DNA of 35,408 bases from Alphaproteobacteria bacterium (GCA_030682495.1 JAUXOC010000071.1:1-35408), one strand, 5' to 3'. Shown: positions 1 through 9,734, numbered from the stretch's first letter. The notes: generated by a model not told the origin, from the letters alone. Program-made: numbers and translations.

Positions 1-1680
1 ACCGGCAACCGCATCACCTGCCGCGACTGGTTCCAGCTGAGCCTGAAGGAAGGCCTCACCGTCTTCCGCGACCAGTGTTTTTCGGGCGATATGAACAGCC
101 ACGCCGTGCAGCGCATTGACGATGTGGAACAGCTGCGTAACTTCCAGTTCCCCGAAGATGCCAGCCCGATGGCGCATCCGATCCGCCCTGACAATTACAT
201 CGAGATCAACAATTTCTACACGCCCACCGTCTACGAAAAAGGCGCGGAAGTCATCCGTATGATGCATACGCTGCTGGGTGCGGAAAATTACCGCAAGGCA
301 ACGGATTTGTACTTCGCGCGTCACGACGGGCAAGCCGTCACCTGCGATGATTTTGTGAAATGCATGGAAGATGCCTCGGGTGTTGACCTGAAACAGTTCA
401 AGCTGTGGTATGCGCAGGCCGGCACACCGGTTCTGACCGTCACCAGCCATTACGACGATGCCGCGAAAAAATTTCACCTGACCATCCGTCAGGACATCCC
501 TGATACACCCGGCCAGAAAGATAAAAAGCCGATGCATATTCCGGTTGCAACCGGCCTGCTCGGCAAGGACGGCAAAGATTTGCTGGAAGGCGGCACGCGC
601 ATTTTGCATCTGGTCGAAAAAGAACAGACCTTTGTTTTTGACGGTATCGCAGAAAAACCCGTACCGTCGATCCTGCGCGGATTTTCGGCGCCGGTAAAAC
701 TGAAGACCGACCTTACCGATGATGACCTTCTGTTCCTGATGGCGCATGACAGCGACGGATTTAACCGCTGGGATTCCGGCCAGACATATTTGCAGCGGCT
801 GATCTTGGCCATGGCATCCGGCGGCGCGCAGAAAATGCCGCAGGCCTGCCTCGATGCCTTTGGCGCGCTCATCAAAGATGCCCAAGCCGATCGCGCCCTG
901 CTCGCCAAGGCGCTGGTGCTGCCGTCCGAAACCTATCTGGCACAGCTGATGGATGTGGTTGATGTCGACGGGCTTTACGAAGCGCGGCAGTTTATCTCCC
1001 GCGAGATCGGCAAAGCCTATATGGCAGAACTGACCGCGCTTTATCACGCCAACATCGACAACGGCCCCTATAGCCCGGATCCGCTGGCTGTTGGCAAACG
1101 CCGGCTCAAAACGGCTGCCCTGCGCTTTATTCAGGCAGCCGACGAAGCTGCTGCCGTCAAGCTTGCGGCGGCGCAATACGCCTCTGCCACCAATATGACG
1201 GACAAGGTCACGGCGCTGGCCATCCTCGCCGATACCGCCGGAGCCGAACGCGATACGGCCTTTGCCGATTTTTATGGCACGTGGAAGAACGAGCCGCTGG
1301 TGCTGGACAAATGGTTCAGCCTGCAAGCCATCGCCGACCGCGATGCAACGGTCGAGGAAGTCGGCCGCCTGACCGACCACCCCGACTTTACCTATAAAAA
1401 TCCCAACCGTCTGCGCGCGCTGATGGGCAGCTTTGCCATCGGCAACCAGAAATGGTTTCACCGCAAGGATGGCGCGGGTTATCGCCTGCTCGCCGATACC
1501 GTTATCAAGGTCAATAGCCTGAACCCGTCGACGGCAGCGCGGCTGGTCGGCCCCCTGCGTAACTGGCGGCGTTATGACAGCGCACGCAAGGCCTTGATGG
1601 AAAATGAACTTAAGCGCATACTGGCAGAGAAAGACATTTCCAACGATGTCTACGAAATCGTTTCAAAAAGCCTCAGCTAA
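1..1680 (+). CDS. pepN: Aminopeptidase N (M1 family), 5' truncated by window edge
   Basis: Broad-specificity zinc aminopeptidase that removes N-terminal residues from peptides in the cytoplasm or periplasm. The frame is open from base 1, so the gene starts outside the window; the first ATG at 91 is internal. The first residues (TGNRITCRDWFQLSLKEG) lie just after the HExxH zinc motif of PepN, and the Glu at bases 49-51 is expected to be the third zinc ligand. NFYTPTVYEKGAEVIR (bases about 211-255) matches the conserved segment with the catalytic Tyr. The rest fits the beta-sandwich and the all-helical C-terminal domain of the E. coli PepN type. 559 codons are visible of an expected roughly 870-880. 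A methyltransferase-like gene follows 10 bp after the stop, probably co-transcribed. Confidence 0.95.
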   Translation, partial: TGNRITCRDWFQLSLKEGLTVFRDQCFSGDMNSHAVQRIDDVEQLRNFQFPEDASPMAHPIRPDNYIEINNFYTPTVYEKGAEVIRMMHTLLGAENYRKATDLYFARHDGQAVTCDDFVKCMEDASGVDLKQFKLWYAQAGTPVLTVTSHYDDAAKKFHLTIRQDIPDTPGQKDKKPMHIPVATGLLGKDGKDLLEGGTRILHLVEKEQTFVFDGIAEKPVPSILRGFSAPVKLKTDLTDDDLLFLMAHDSDGFNRWDSGQTYLQRLILAMASGGAQKMPQACLDAFGALIKDAQADRALLAKALVLPSETYLAQLMDVVDVDGLYEARQFISREIGKAYMAELTALYHANIDNGPYSPDPLAVGKRRLKTAALRFIQAADEAAAVKLAAAQYASATNMTDKVTALAILADTAGAERDTAFADFYGTWKNEPLVLDKWFSLQAIADRDATVEEVGRLTDHPDFTYKNPNRLRALMGSFAIGNQKWFHRKDGAGYRLLADTVIKVNSLNPSTAARLVGPLRNWRRYDSARKALMENELKRILAEKDISNDVYEIVSKSLS

Positions 1681-1690
1681 AGGGTTTTAG

Positions 1691-2437
1691 ATGACCGCCG
1701 AGACACCTCAGGACGACAAGTGCCCGATCTGCCTTAAACCCTTCGTTCCCTACCCGATGGGGGAAAAGAACGATTTTAACTTTGTCGCCTGCCGCGCCTG
1801 CGGTTCGGTCATGGTGATGCCATGGATGACAGATGCACAGCGCGAACAGTATTTCGGCGAGATTGAACCGCAAATTACCCATGTCCCCAATCCTGATGCC
1901 GAGATCGCCGTACGCAAAAAAATGATCGAGCGTGTCATGCCCAATCCGGCAGGGAAAAAATTTCTCGATGGCTTCAGCCAGCAGGGATACGGCGTCATGG
2001 CCGCGAAATCGCTGGGCATGAAAGCGCACGGCATCGACCCGCATGAATTTTTTACCGAATTCTCGCGCAGCAAGTTTGGCGAAGAACTGTTCGACAACGA
2101 AAGTGCCATGGAACACGCTGAAACCCATGCAGGGCAGTACGATTTCATTTATTTGCAGGAAGCCTTTTCCGTGCAGACGCATCCCGATGCATTTGCTGCG
2201 GCGCTCAAAAAACTGCTGGCACCGGACGGCCTGATCTATATCGAAGAGCCGGACGGCAACCATTGGAATCTGCCCGGGAAATTCATCCTCTGGCCCATCG
2301 TTTTCCCGCCGATCAATTTCTGCTTTACAGCCAGAAAAGCTTTGGCCGCCCTGCTCAGACGTAACGGCCTTGTCGTCACAAAGACCCTATGGTCCTGGCG
2401 CCCCTTTAGCAAACTCGTCGTCAAGCACAAGGGCTGA
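1691..2437 (+). CDS. Zinc-ribbon plus SAM-methyltransferase-like protein
   Basis: 248 residues. The N-terminus has two CxxC pairs (C11/C14 and C34/C37, spaced by 19 residues) that look like a zinc ribbon. Residues about 88-200 resemble a class I SAM-dependent methyltransferase of the Methyltransf_23 kind. Motif I is degenerate (FLDGFSQQGYG, then an acidic residue at GIDP), and the later strand with the YDFIYLQEAF region and LLAPDGLIYIEEPD resembles motifs post-I to III. This layout is common in sugar or small-molecule methyltransferases, but the substrate cannot be read here. The gene lies 10 bp after pepN and 6 bp before rnhB, so it is likely part of one transcript. Whether SAM binding is retained is uncertain because of the atypical motif I. 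Confidence 0.75.
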   Translation: MTAETPQDDKCPICLKPFVPYPMGEKNDFNFVACRACGSVMVMPWMTDAQREQYFGEIEPQITHVPNPDAEIAVRKKMIERVMPNPAGKKFLDGFSQQGYGVMAAKSLGMKAHGIDPHEFFTEFSRSKFGEELFDNESAMEHAETHAGQYDFIYLQEAFSVQTHPDAFAAALKKLLAPDGLIYIEEPDGNHWNLPGKFILWPIVFPPINFCFTARKALAALLRRNGLVVTKTLWSWRPFSKLVVKHKG

Positions 2438-2443
2438 TCCGGC

Positions 2444-3109
2444 GTGGTTGCCGCCGTCTCCACCGCCCCGCGCCCCGATTTCAGCTTTGAAGATCAGGAG
2501 AGCCGCGGCGACAACGCCCTGCCGGTCTGCGGCATTGACGAGGTCGGGCGCGGCCCGCTGGCGGGGCCTGTGGTTGCTGCCGCCGTCATCCTGCACCGCG
2601 ACATACGCCATGCGCCGCTATGGGCAGAGATCAACGACAGCAAAAAACTCTCCGCGCCGCGCCGCGCCGATCTCTACGCCCGTATCCACGATGCCGCCGA
2701 TGTCGCCATAGCCCTGTGTAGCGTCCTGGAGATCGACCAGATCAATATCCTGCAGGCAAGCCTGCGCGCCATGCAGAAAGCCTGTAATGGCCTGCCGCTG
2801 CCCCCCGCAGCCGCGCTGATCGATGGCAACAAAGCCCCCAAGCTGGCCTGCGCCACGCGCACCATCGTCAAAGGCGATGCCCGTTCGCTCTCGATTGCTG
2901 CCGCATCCATCGTCGCCAAGCATTACCGCGACGCGCTGATGAAAAAACTCGCCGAAGAGTTTCCGCCCTACGGCTGGGCCAAAAACGCCGGATACGGCAC
3001 AGCCCAACATCTCAAAGCCCTTGAAATTCATGGTGTTACGCCGCATCACCGCCTGTCCTTTGCGCCCGTATCTAAACTCATACATAAAGATAGTTCTGTA
3101 ATTAATTGA
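2444..3109 (+). CDS. rnhB: Ribonuclease HII
   Basis: Endonuclease that cuts RNA in RNA-DNA hybrids and at single misincorporated ribonucleotides. The 221-residue protein has the signature CGIDEVGRGPLAGPV with the metal ligands D32 and E33, a third acidic residue at LIDGNK (D127) and the fourth at KGDARS (D145), followed by the conserved SIAAASIVAKHYRD segment and the GYGT...H..G.T.HHR end. The start used is GTG at 2444, 6 bp after the upstream stop; no ATG exists before the conserved core. About 25 residues precede the core, normal for alphaproteobacterial forms. ccrM lies directly downstream on the same strand but has its own promoter region. Confidence 0.95.
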   Translation: MVAAVSTAPRPDFSFEDQESRGDNALPVCGIDEVGRGPLAGPVVAAAVILHRDIRHAPLWAEINDSKKLSAPRRADLYARIHDAADVAIALCSVLEIDQINILQASLRAMQKACNGLPLPPAAALIDGNKAPKLACATRTIVKGDARSLSIAAASIVAKHYRDALMKKLAEEFPPYGWAKNAGYGTAQHLKALEIHGVTPHHRLSFAPVSKLIHKDSSVIN

Positions 3110-3116
3110 TTAAATT

Positions 3117-3169
3117 GATTCTTTTTTGAAGATTTATGTTGACGCCGAGTCCGCTTTGAATCATGATTC
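3117..3169 (+). promoter_or_regulatory. GANTC cluster in the ccrM control region
   Basis: Four GANTC sites lie within 53 bp: GATTC 3117-3121, GAGTC 3147-3151, GAATC 3158-3162 and GATTC 3165-3169. The last two form a perfect 12-bp palindrome, GAATCATGATTC (3158-3169). GANTC is the target of CcrM, the product of the next gene, so methylation feedback on ccrM is likely. In Caulobacter, ccrM is known to carry GANTC sites in its promoter/leader and to respond to methylation state. The sites are seen; the feedback is inferred. Confidence 0.75.
3139..3167 (+). promoter_or_regulatory. Candidate sigma70-type promoter of ccrM
   Basis: TTGACG (3139-3144), a 17-bp spacer and CATGAT (3162-3167). The predicted start would be near 3174, giving a leader of under 20 nt before the ATG at 3191. 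The first ten bases, TTGACGCCGA, are identical to those of the rplM promoter at 16812-16821 on the other strand. Two GANTC sites fall within or at the edge of the spacer and a third overlaps the -10 hexamer. Confidence 0.5.
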
Positions 3170-3172
3170 TAG

Positions 3173-4321
<1,149 letters not shown>

Positions 4322-4407
4322 AAATACCTTCCGGCAGAACCAACCCCAAACCACAGGTTCTGCCGCCTACGGGCGCCGCCCTCCAAACGGCTGTCCCGCC
4401 ACAACGG

Positions 4408-4438
4408 AAAAAGCCCGGAATCTACCCCCGGGCTTTTT
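4408..4438. terminator. Bidirectional intrinsic terminator
   Basis: The 11-bp arm AAAAAGCCCGG (4408-4418) pairs with CCGGGCTTTTT (4428-4438) across a 9-nt loop. It has A-runs on one side and T-runs on the other, so it can end both ccrM (+) and the convergent gene at 4460-5053 (-). Confidence 0.9.
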
Positions 4439-4459
4439 TCATGTCCGAAATCCGCCTGT

Positions 4460-5053
4460 TTACTTCACAATGCGCGCGCTGCCGCAGACATCACTTGCCT
4501 GCGTATCATACTGTACGCGCACGCGGTCGCCGACTTTGTACGTTGCAACCGTTCCCATATATTGATGGAAATAACAAACGCCGCGGCTTTCGGGTTGGTA
4601 AAATTCGGTGCGTGCATACAGATTTTTGCGCACCGATCCGTCACTCATTTTATCGCTGCGCGGCGCAATCGCTTTCACTTCACCGGCGGTCATGCGCAAA
4701 CCTGCCTGCGGCGCGTCTTCTGCGCGCACCGGCAGGTCATAGGCATTGCGCGGATGCGCAAGCAGCAGAGGATCGTATACCGGCTGCGGCGGATTGGCGG
4801 CGTCGGGATAAGGCCGGCTCTGCTGCGCCATCTCCGGCACTTTCCAGCTGCCCGTTGGCGCAAAAATAGACTCCCGCTGCTGCGGCTCCCACGCCGATTT
4901 GCCCAGATCAAAAATCAACGCCCCCGCAAACAGCACCGCGACAAAAATACAAACGCCCGTAATCTTCGCCCGCCGCTCATAAGCCGCCGCCGCTTTGGGC
5001 GACATGTACTCCACGTCCTGATCGCTGTCTCTGCGCTGATCCCGCTCGTCCAT
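4460..5053 (-). CDS. Uncharacterised single-pass membrane protein
   Basis: 197 residues, no family recognised. A charged cytoplasmic N-terminus (residues 1-30) is followed by one predicted transmembrane helix at about 31-49 (ITGVCIFVAVLFAGALIF), so the rest should face the periplasm. The distal part is rich in Pro and polar residues up to about 120 and ends in a compact, probably beta-rich segment with the stretch YKVGDRVRVQYDT and two Cys (RGVCYF and SDVCGS) that could form a disulfide. The adjoining gene upstream (5148-6527) also encodes a single-pass protein and is 94 bp away on the same strand; the two may work together. The weak Shine-Dalgarno GCGGA precedes the ATG. Confidence 0.75.
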   Translation of the reverse strand: MDERDQRRDSDQDVEYMSPKAAAAYERRAKITGVCIFVAVLFAGALIFDLGKSAWEPQQRESIFAPTGSWKVPEMAQQSRPYPDAANPPQPVYDPLLLAHPRNAYDLPVRAEDAPQAGLRMTAGEVKAIAPRSDKMSDGSVRKNLYARTEFYQPESRGVCYFHQYMGTVATYKVGDRVRVQYDTQASDVCGSARIVK

Positions 5054-5147
5054 TGAAATTTCCGCCTTGCCCCCTGTACATAAGCATCTAGTTTAAACGG
5101 CAAAGCGAACATTCCAAATCCTTGCCGCGTAAAAAGTAGCCGCGATC

Positions 5148-6527
5148 TTAGGGGCAAAGGTCGACTTCGTACCTGTCGGAACCGCCCGCCATATCATCGT
5201 TCAAAAGCAAGATACCCTGTTCCACCCGCTCCACGCGGCCGCGCGCTTTGATCACTTTGAAATCCCGCATATCAAACCCGATATGTATCTTTTCACCCGC
5301 ACGGATTTCCTGTCCGTTCAGGAAATAGCCGCCGCCGTTCACGCGCAAATCGAAAGGACAGGAGGGGTGTGTGCCGATCTGACTAAAGCTTCTGTGCTTG
5401 TGCTCGAGAATACCGCCGCTACTAATCAGGAAATCAGACCCGTCGACGCAACCGGTAAAGCGCAGGCAAGCGCCCAGCGGCAAGCCGCTAAGACGCGCAT
5501 CACGCTGGCCGATAACCGGCAATTGCACCACCGATGGCAACCGCTGTTGAAGCTGCACGGCATGATAATAATCTAAATAACGATTATCGCATGACGCCTG
5601 CCGCGTCACAGGTACGCCCTGCGTTACCTTGACAAAGCGCATTTGATTGTCGCTATCGCTCGCCTGCCATTTTTGCATGCCGTCCTGTGCAGGCAATTCT
5701 TCCCACGACAAACAGCCGTCCAGTATCACCCTGTCGGTGCCATCGGAGGCAGCGGCAATCGTGATTTCGCCGCCGGACACGGCAGAAAGCCCCGGCGCCA
5801 GCACCAGCACACTTTCCAGCCTCTTGTTGACAAGATCCATCTGCGACGACTGGCCAAGCCCTATGCCGTCATATCTGAATAAAAACCCTCTGGAGTCGCC
5901 AAGCGGCAGCCAGCCAGAGGCAAAGCCGCCGTGCCGACGGCTTGCCGCGGCAGCCCGATGCGCGGCTTCCCGCCATTCGCTACCCTGATAGAAATTAAAC
6001 GTGCGCGCAGGGGGCGGCGCATCGCTGAATGCGAGCACTTGCCTATCGATATAAAGTTGCACGGCTTCACTCAGGCTGCGCTGCTTTTCATGCATTGCCA
6101 CGGCGTGATGGTAGATTTTTTCAAGATCCTGCCGCAAGCGCTGCACTTCCTCAGCCGCCAGCTTGCGCTCGCCCTGCAAGATGACGTTCTGGCCTGTCAG
6201 AGCGTCGATATCCTTACGCAGGTCGGCATCTTCCTTATGCAGAAGCCCGATATTTTCAGTCTGCGCGGCCAGCGCCGCATCAAAAGCCCGGTTATTTTTT
6301 TGCAGCACGGATACAATCGCCTGCTGTGCTTCCTGCGCAAGCGCCAGATCCGCCTCCAGAGCTTCGATCTGCCGGGCTTGCCGCTCCTGCTGGCTGAAAG
6401 AGGCATCCAGCACATAAAACAGACAGCCCGTGCAAACCAGCACCGCCACCAGCAAAGCCGCCGCAATGACCGCGGATGCAGCGGATTTTTTCTGCCCCGC
6501 CGAAGCATCATTTTGAGAAGAAGACAT
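5148..6527 (-). CDS. Membrane-anchored coiled-coil protein with a weak PilZ-like C-terminus
   Basis: 459 residues, no confident family. One transmembrane helix lies at about 18-40, followed by a long Gln/Glu/Leu/Ala-rich segment (about 45-150: RQIEALEADLALAQEAQQ, then LRKDIDALTGQ and LQGERKLAAEEVQRLRQDLEK) that reads as a coiled coil. The remainder is presumably periplasmic and contains several Cys. The end (FDLRVNGGGYFL ... IRAGEKIHIGFDMRDFKVIKARGRVERVEQGILLL) follows the strand pattern of PilZ-like barrels but lacks the RxxxR motif needed for c-di-GMP, so any relation is structural at best. A GGTGG Shine-Dalgarno is upstream. The downstream neighbour is another single-pass membrane protein. 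Confidence 0.75.
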   Translation of the reverse strand: MSSSQNDASAGQKKSAASAVIAAALLVAVLVCTGCLFYVLDASFSQQERQARQIEALEADLALAQEAQQAIVSVLQKNNRAFDAALAAQTENIGLLHKEDADLRKDIDALTGQNVILQGERKLAAEEVQRLRQDLEKIYHHAVAMHEKQRSLSEAVQLYIDRQVLAFSDAPPPARTFNFYQGSEWREAAHRAAAASRRHGGFASGWLPLGDSRGFLFRYDGIGLGQSSQMDLVNKRLESVLVLAPGLSAVSGGEITIAAASDGTDRVILDGCLSWEELPAQDGMQKWQASDSDNQMRFVKVTQGVPVTRQASCDNRYLDYYHAVQLQQRLPSVVQLPVIGQRDARLSGLPLGACLRFTGCVDGSDFLISSGGILEHKHRSFSQIGTHPSCPFDLRVNGGGYFLNGQEIRAGEKIHIGFDMRDFKVIKARGRVERVEQGILLLNDDMAGGSDRYEVDLCP

Positions 6528-6686
6528 GAACCACCCGAAAACCCTGAACGGACATCAAGCTGTCATTATACGCCCTAAAGACATACAGACCGGTTAACGG
6601 GCATGTTCAAGCCTTAAGACTTTCCCGCAAAGTGAATATAATATTTTTTACGAAGCACTAATTTTTTATAATATTCCAAGATTGTC

Positions 6687-6714
6687 AAAAAAAAAGCCCG
6701 CTAAAAAGCGGGCT
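6687..6714 (-). terminator. Intrinsic terminator of the tRNA-Glu transcript
   Basis: The 7-bp stem AGCCCGC/GCGGGCT (6695-6701 with 6708-6714) has a 6-nt loop and is followed on the minus strand by a run of nine T (6687-6695 complement). It lies 17 bp beyond the tRNA 3' end. The rest of the stretch 6528-6686 is AT-rich and holds no gene I can see. Confidence 0.9.
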
Positions 6715-6730
6715 ATGTCTTTGAAAAAAA

Positions 6731-6806
6731 TGGCGTCCCCTAGGGGATTCGAACCCCTGTTACATCCGTGAAAGGGACGTGTCCTAGGCCTCTAGACGAA
6801 GGGGAC
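6731..6806 (-). tRNA. tRNA-Glu (anticodon TTC)
   Basis: 76 nt with an encoded CCA end. On the minus strand it begins GTCCCCTTCGTCTAGAGG, pairs its 5' arm with AGGGGAC at the 3' end, and has the T-arm AGGGGTTCGAATCCCCT. The anticodon loop CTTTCAC is closed by a 5-bp stem with one G-U pair, giving anticodon TTC. The sequence is close to E. coli tRNA-Glu over nearly its whole length. Confidence 0.97.
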
Positions 6807-6829
6807 GCATGTCTGTTCGAGGTGTAGAG

Positions 6830-6858
6830 GTTTTACCCTCCGAGAGAGGGAAAATCAA
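6830..6858 (-). promoter_or_regulatory. Promoter of tRNA-Glu
   Basis: On the minus strand, TTGATT (6858-6853), a 17-bp spacer and TAAAAC (6835-6830). The predicted start falls about 15-20 nt before the tRNA. The spacer contains the inverted repeat CCCTC/GAGGG, which could be mistaken for a terminator but has no T-run in the right place. Confidence 0.6.
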
Positions 6859-6927
6859 GCGGTATTTTTGCGCATCTGTACGGTTTATGGGCGGTGGTGT
6901 CACGGCGACGGCATGGCGGCGAAGCGC

Positions 6928-7782
6928 TTATTTTTGCTTATTTTTTGGTTTCGGCGCTGCGGGTGGCAGCGCGGCTGCAGGACGGGCGGGCGCAGCGGGC
7001 GCGAAATCCGGCTTGGCGGCGGGCAAAACCGCCGCATCGGGCCCAAAGCCGCCCCAGGCGTCAATAGCGGCCTGTGTCGCGCGGAAATCGGGGTCTGCGC
7101 GGTAATCGACGGGGCCGTTGTTATTGGCGGCATAGATGCCTTCGACAAAGGCCTTCACCCCCTCTGCCTGTGGATACTTGCCGTCGAGCGGATAGGCCAT
7201 CAGCATCACGGTATGGCATTTTTCCTGCCCTTCCGCCAAGGCAGGCTGGGCATAGGGCGCGGGGATTTTACGCGCGCCCCATTTTTCAAACAACGCCACG
7301 CGTTTGGCGGGGTCCATGCTGTCGTCTTCAGGTTTGATCTTGGCGGGGTCATTGACTTCGATGATGACGGATTTCAGTGCCTGCCCGCTTTCGGCGGCCA
7401 GCTCTTCAAGGCCTTTGATACGCCCCTGCACCATCAAACGGCCAAGCCCCATTTGCTGGTATTCCGGCGCAATGGCGTTATAGGCCAGGAGCCCCGCCTG
7501 ATGCGTGGAGTAATAATAGGCGATGGAAATGCCGTAGACGACGGCCTTGTCCGGATCGTCGAGGTGCTTGCCCGCCAGCAGGATCACACGCTTGACGCCG
7601 TTGACCGGATTTTGCAAACGGCTTTCGATTTTATCGAGGCTGTCACGTTCATCTTCAATCGGAAAAGCCGGCACGTAGATGTCATGATAGGCGCGGCGCA
7701 TCAGGGCAATCGCGGCTTCGTCGCCCGCTTTCACCACCTTGGTTTCCGCCGATACGGCGTTGAAACTGTTTTGCCTGTTCAT
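6928..7782 (-). CDS. GNAT-family N-acetyltransferase with Ala/Pro-rich tail
   Basis: Likely acyl-CoA-dependent N-acetyltransferase of unknown substrate. Residues about 90-125 hold the GNAT core: the AYNAIAPEYQQMGLGRLMVQG stretch with the Q-x-x-G-x-G acetyl-CoA pyrophosphate loop at 110-114. The C-terminal 30 residues are Ala/Pro/Lys-rich and probably disordered. The ATG at 7782 is chosen because AAAGG lies 8 nt upstream; an in-frame ATG at 7833 would add 17 residues but has no Shine-Dalgarno. The gene is transcribed toward tRNA-Glu and follows the recJ stop by about 90 bp, so it may have its own promoter. Confidence 0.85.
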   Translation of the reverse strand: MNRQNSFNAVSAETKVVKAGDEAAIALMRRAYHDIYVPAFPIEDERDSLDKIESRLQNPVNGVKRVILLAGKHLDDPDKAVVYGISIAYYYSTHQAGLLAYNAIAPEYQQMGLGRLMVQGRIKGLEELAAESGQALKSVIIEVNDPAKIKPEDDSMDPAKRVALFEKWGARKIPAPYAQPALAEGQEKCHTVMLMAYPLDGKYPQAEGVKAFVEGIYAANNNGPVDYRADPDFRATQAAIDAWGGFGPDAAVLPAAKPDFAPAAPARPAAALPPAAPKPKNKQK

Positions 7783-7869
7783 GTCGCGCGCCTTTACGGA
7801 GGGCTTTTTTGCAAAAGCCACTGAAGCCATCATAATGAAAGTAAAGGATTATGTCAATAAAAACCAGAA

Positions 7870-9729
7870 TCAGCCGTAAACGCGGGCGGCATCAACGATC
7901 TGGAAGTTGACGCTCTGGCGGCCTTGCCAGTTGTTGATGGTGATATGCCCCGCCAGATGCAGCGGCGCGCCGCCGGATTTCAGCAAGGCCTCGCCAAGTG
8001 CCGTATCGATGGCGCGAAAGGCAATCGCCTTGACGCTGCCGCCACCCGCCGCATCCTGAATAAAGCAGCTGACGTGTTTTTCACCGACCACAGCGGGCTT
8101 GATGATTTTGACGGCAGACAGCACAAACCGCGGCTCCGCATGACCCGCGCCATAGGGGCCGAGGCTGGCGATTTTTTCCGCCATCTCTATGGTCAGCGAA
8201 GAAACAGAGAGAATATGATCGACCCGCAATTCCGGCTGCACCACGGCACCGTCCATCTGCGCCGATACATGTGCATTCACAAATTCGGTCAGCTCGGCAA
8301 AGCGCGCGCGCGCCACGGTAAAGCCCGCCGCCATTTTATGCCCGCCGCCTGCAATCAATATTTCTTTTTGCTTGGCGGCGATGATCGCTGCGCCCAGATC
8401 GATGCTGCCCGCCGAACGGCCGGAGGCTTTGCCGATACCGTTGTCGTCAAAGGCGATGACGCAGGCGGGACGGTTGTATTTTTCCTTCAGCCGCGCGGCG
8501 ACGATGCCGATCACGCCGGGATGCCAGCCCTCGCCCGCCACCATGATAACGTCGTCGTTATTCGCGCCTTGCGCGGAAATTCCATTCGCGCCGCGCGCGG
8601 CGACCATGTCGAGCGCTTCTGCCAAAACGCCGTCTTCGATGGCTTTGCGTTCGGTATTGTAATCATGCAGTTTGCTGGCCAGCACGCGCGCCTCCAGCGG
8701 GTCCTCGGTCGAGAGCAGACGCCAGCCGAGCGCGGCCTCGCCCACACGCCCACCCGCATTGACGCGCGGCCCGTAAACAAAACCGGCATGGAACGTGCCC
8801 GCTTCCGCCGACACACCGGCGATATCGCCCAGCGCGACAAGCCCGGGGTTCTGGCGCATGGCCATGACCTTCAGCCCCTGCGCGACAAACGCGCGGTTGA
8901 TACCTGTCAGCGGCACAACGTCGCAAACGGTGCCGAGTGCGACGATATCCAGCCATTTGAGGATATGCGGCTCCGGCTTTTTGTCATTATAAAATCCGCG
9001 CTGGCGCAAAAGGCGATTGACCGCAACGATGGCCAGAAACGTCACGCCAACCGCCGCCATATGGCCAAGGCTGCTGTCATCGTCGATGCGGTTCGGGTTG
9101 ACGACCGCATGCGCATCGGGCAGCGCAGGTTCGGCGCGGTGATGGTCGAGGATGACAATATCCAGACCGGCCGCCGTACCCGCCGCAATCGCGTCATAGG
9201 CCGTGATGCCACAATCAACCGTTACCAACAAATCCGCACCCTGATCGCGCAAGCTTTGCAGCGCGGCGGCATTGGGGCCATAGCCTTCTTTGATACGGTC
9301 GGGAATATAAACAGCAAGCGGCAGACCAAGCGCATTGAAAAATCTTTTGAGCAGCGCGCTGGAGGTGGCGCCATCCACATCATAATCGCCGAAGACCGCA
9401 ACGCTTTCGCCTTTTTCAATCGCATCGGCGATGCGCGTGGCGGCGCGGTCCATATCGCGCAGCACGTAAGGGTCGGGCATCTGGTCGCGCAGGGTCGGGT
9501 TCATAAAACCGATCACACCGTCCATACCTATGCCGCGCGCCGACAGCAGCCGCGTCACGATCAGCGGCAGGGCATGCGCCTGTGCCATCGCGACCGCCAG
9601 ACGTTCATCCGTCTGCGTGAACATCCATTTTTTATCCAGCACGGAGCGTGCAACATCCAGCACCGCGGAAAATTGTTCCGCGGTATCCTGCGCCTGCAGC
9701 GCCGTGTTTTGCTGGATGGGAGTGTTCAT
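7870..9729 (-). CDS. recJ: Single-stranded-DNA-specific exonuclease RecJ
   Basis: 5'-3' single-strand DNA exonuclease of recombination and mismatch repair. The 619-residue protein has the DHH-family motifs in order: GDYDVDGA at 114-121, VDCG at 171-174 and the DHH triad at 195-197. The DHHA1 domain follows with the GGGHKMAAG motif, then the C-terminal OB-fold domain (VSCFIQDAAGGGSVKAIAF ... INNWQGRQSVNFQI). Length is normal for RecJ. Its start lies 5 bp after the glpX stop, so it is the last gene of a hom-glpX-recJ operon, an order found in many Alphaproteobacteria. Confidence 0.97.
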   Translation of the reverse strand: MNTPIQQNTALQAQDTAEQFSAVLDVARSVLDKKWMFTQTDERLAVAMAQAHALPLIVTRLLSARGIGMDGVIGFMNPTLRDQMPDPYVLRDMDRAATRIADAIEKGESVAVFGDYDVDGATSSALLKRFFNALGLPLAVYIPDRIKEGYGPNAAALQSLRDQGADLLVTVDCGITAYDAIAAGTAAGLDIVILDHHRAEPALPDAHAVVNPNRIDDDSSLGHMAAVGVTFLAIVAVNRLLRQRGFYNDKKPEPHILKWLDIVALGTVCDVVPLTGINRAFVAQGLKVMAMRQNPGLVALGDIAGVSAEAGTFHAGFVYGPRVNAGGRVGEAALGWRLLSTEDPLEARVLASKLHDYNTERKAIEDGVLAEALDMVAARGANGISAQGANNDDVIMVAGEGWHPGVIGIVAARLKEKYNRPACVIAFDDNGIGKASGRSAGSIDLGAAIIAAKQKEILIAGGGHKMAAGFTVARARFAELTEFVNAHVSAQMDGAVVQPELRVDHILSVSSLTIEMAEKIASLGPYGAGHAEPRFVLSAVKIIKPAVVGEKHVSCFIQDAAGGGSVKAIAFRAIDTALGEALLKSGGAPLHLAGHITINNWQGRQSVNFQIVDAARVYG

Positions 9730-9734
9730 ACTTG

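Noticed and set aside
3102-3113. CtrA box before ccrM
   Set aside because: Two TTAA half-sites are present but only 4 bp apart, not the 7 bp of a full CtrA site.
5148-5400. Functional c-di-GMP-binding PilZ domain
   Set aside because: The RxxxR motif is missing, so only a weak barrel-like pattern remains.
6831-6856. Hairpin CCCTC/GAGGG as a terminator of the GNAT gene
   Set aside because: No T-run follows in the needed direction; it falls inside the spacer of the tRNA promoter.
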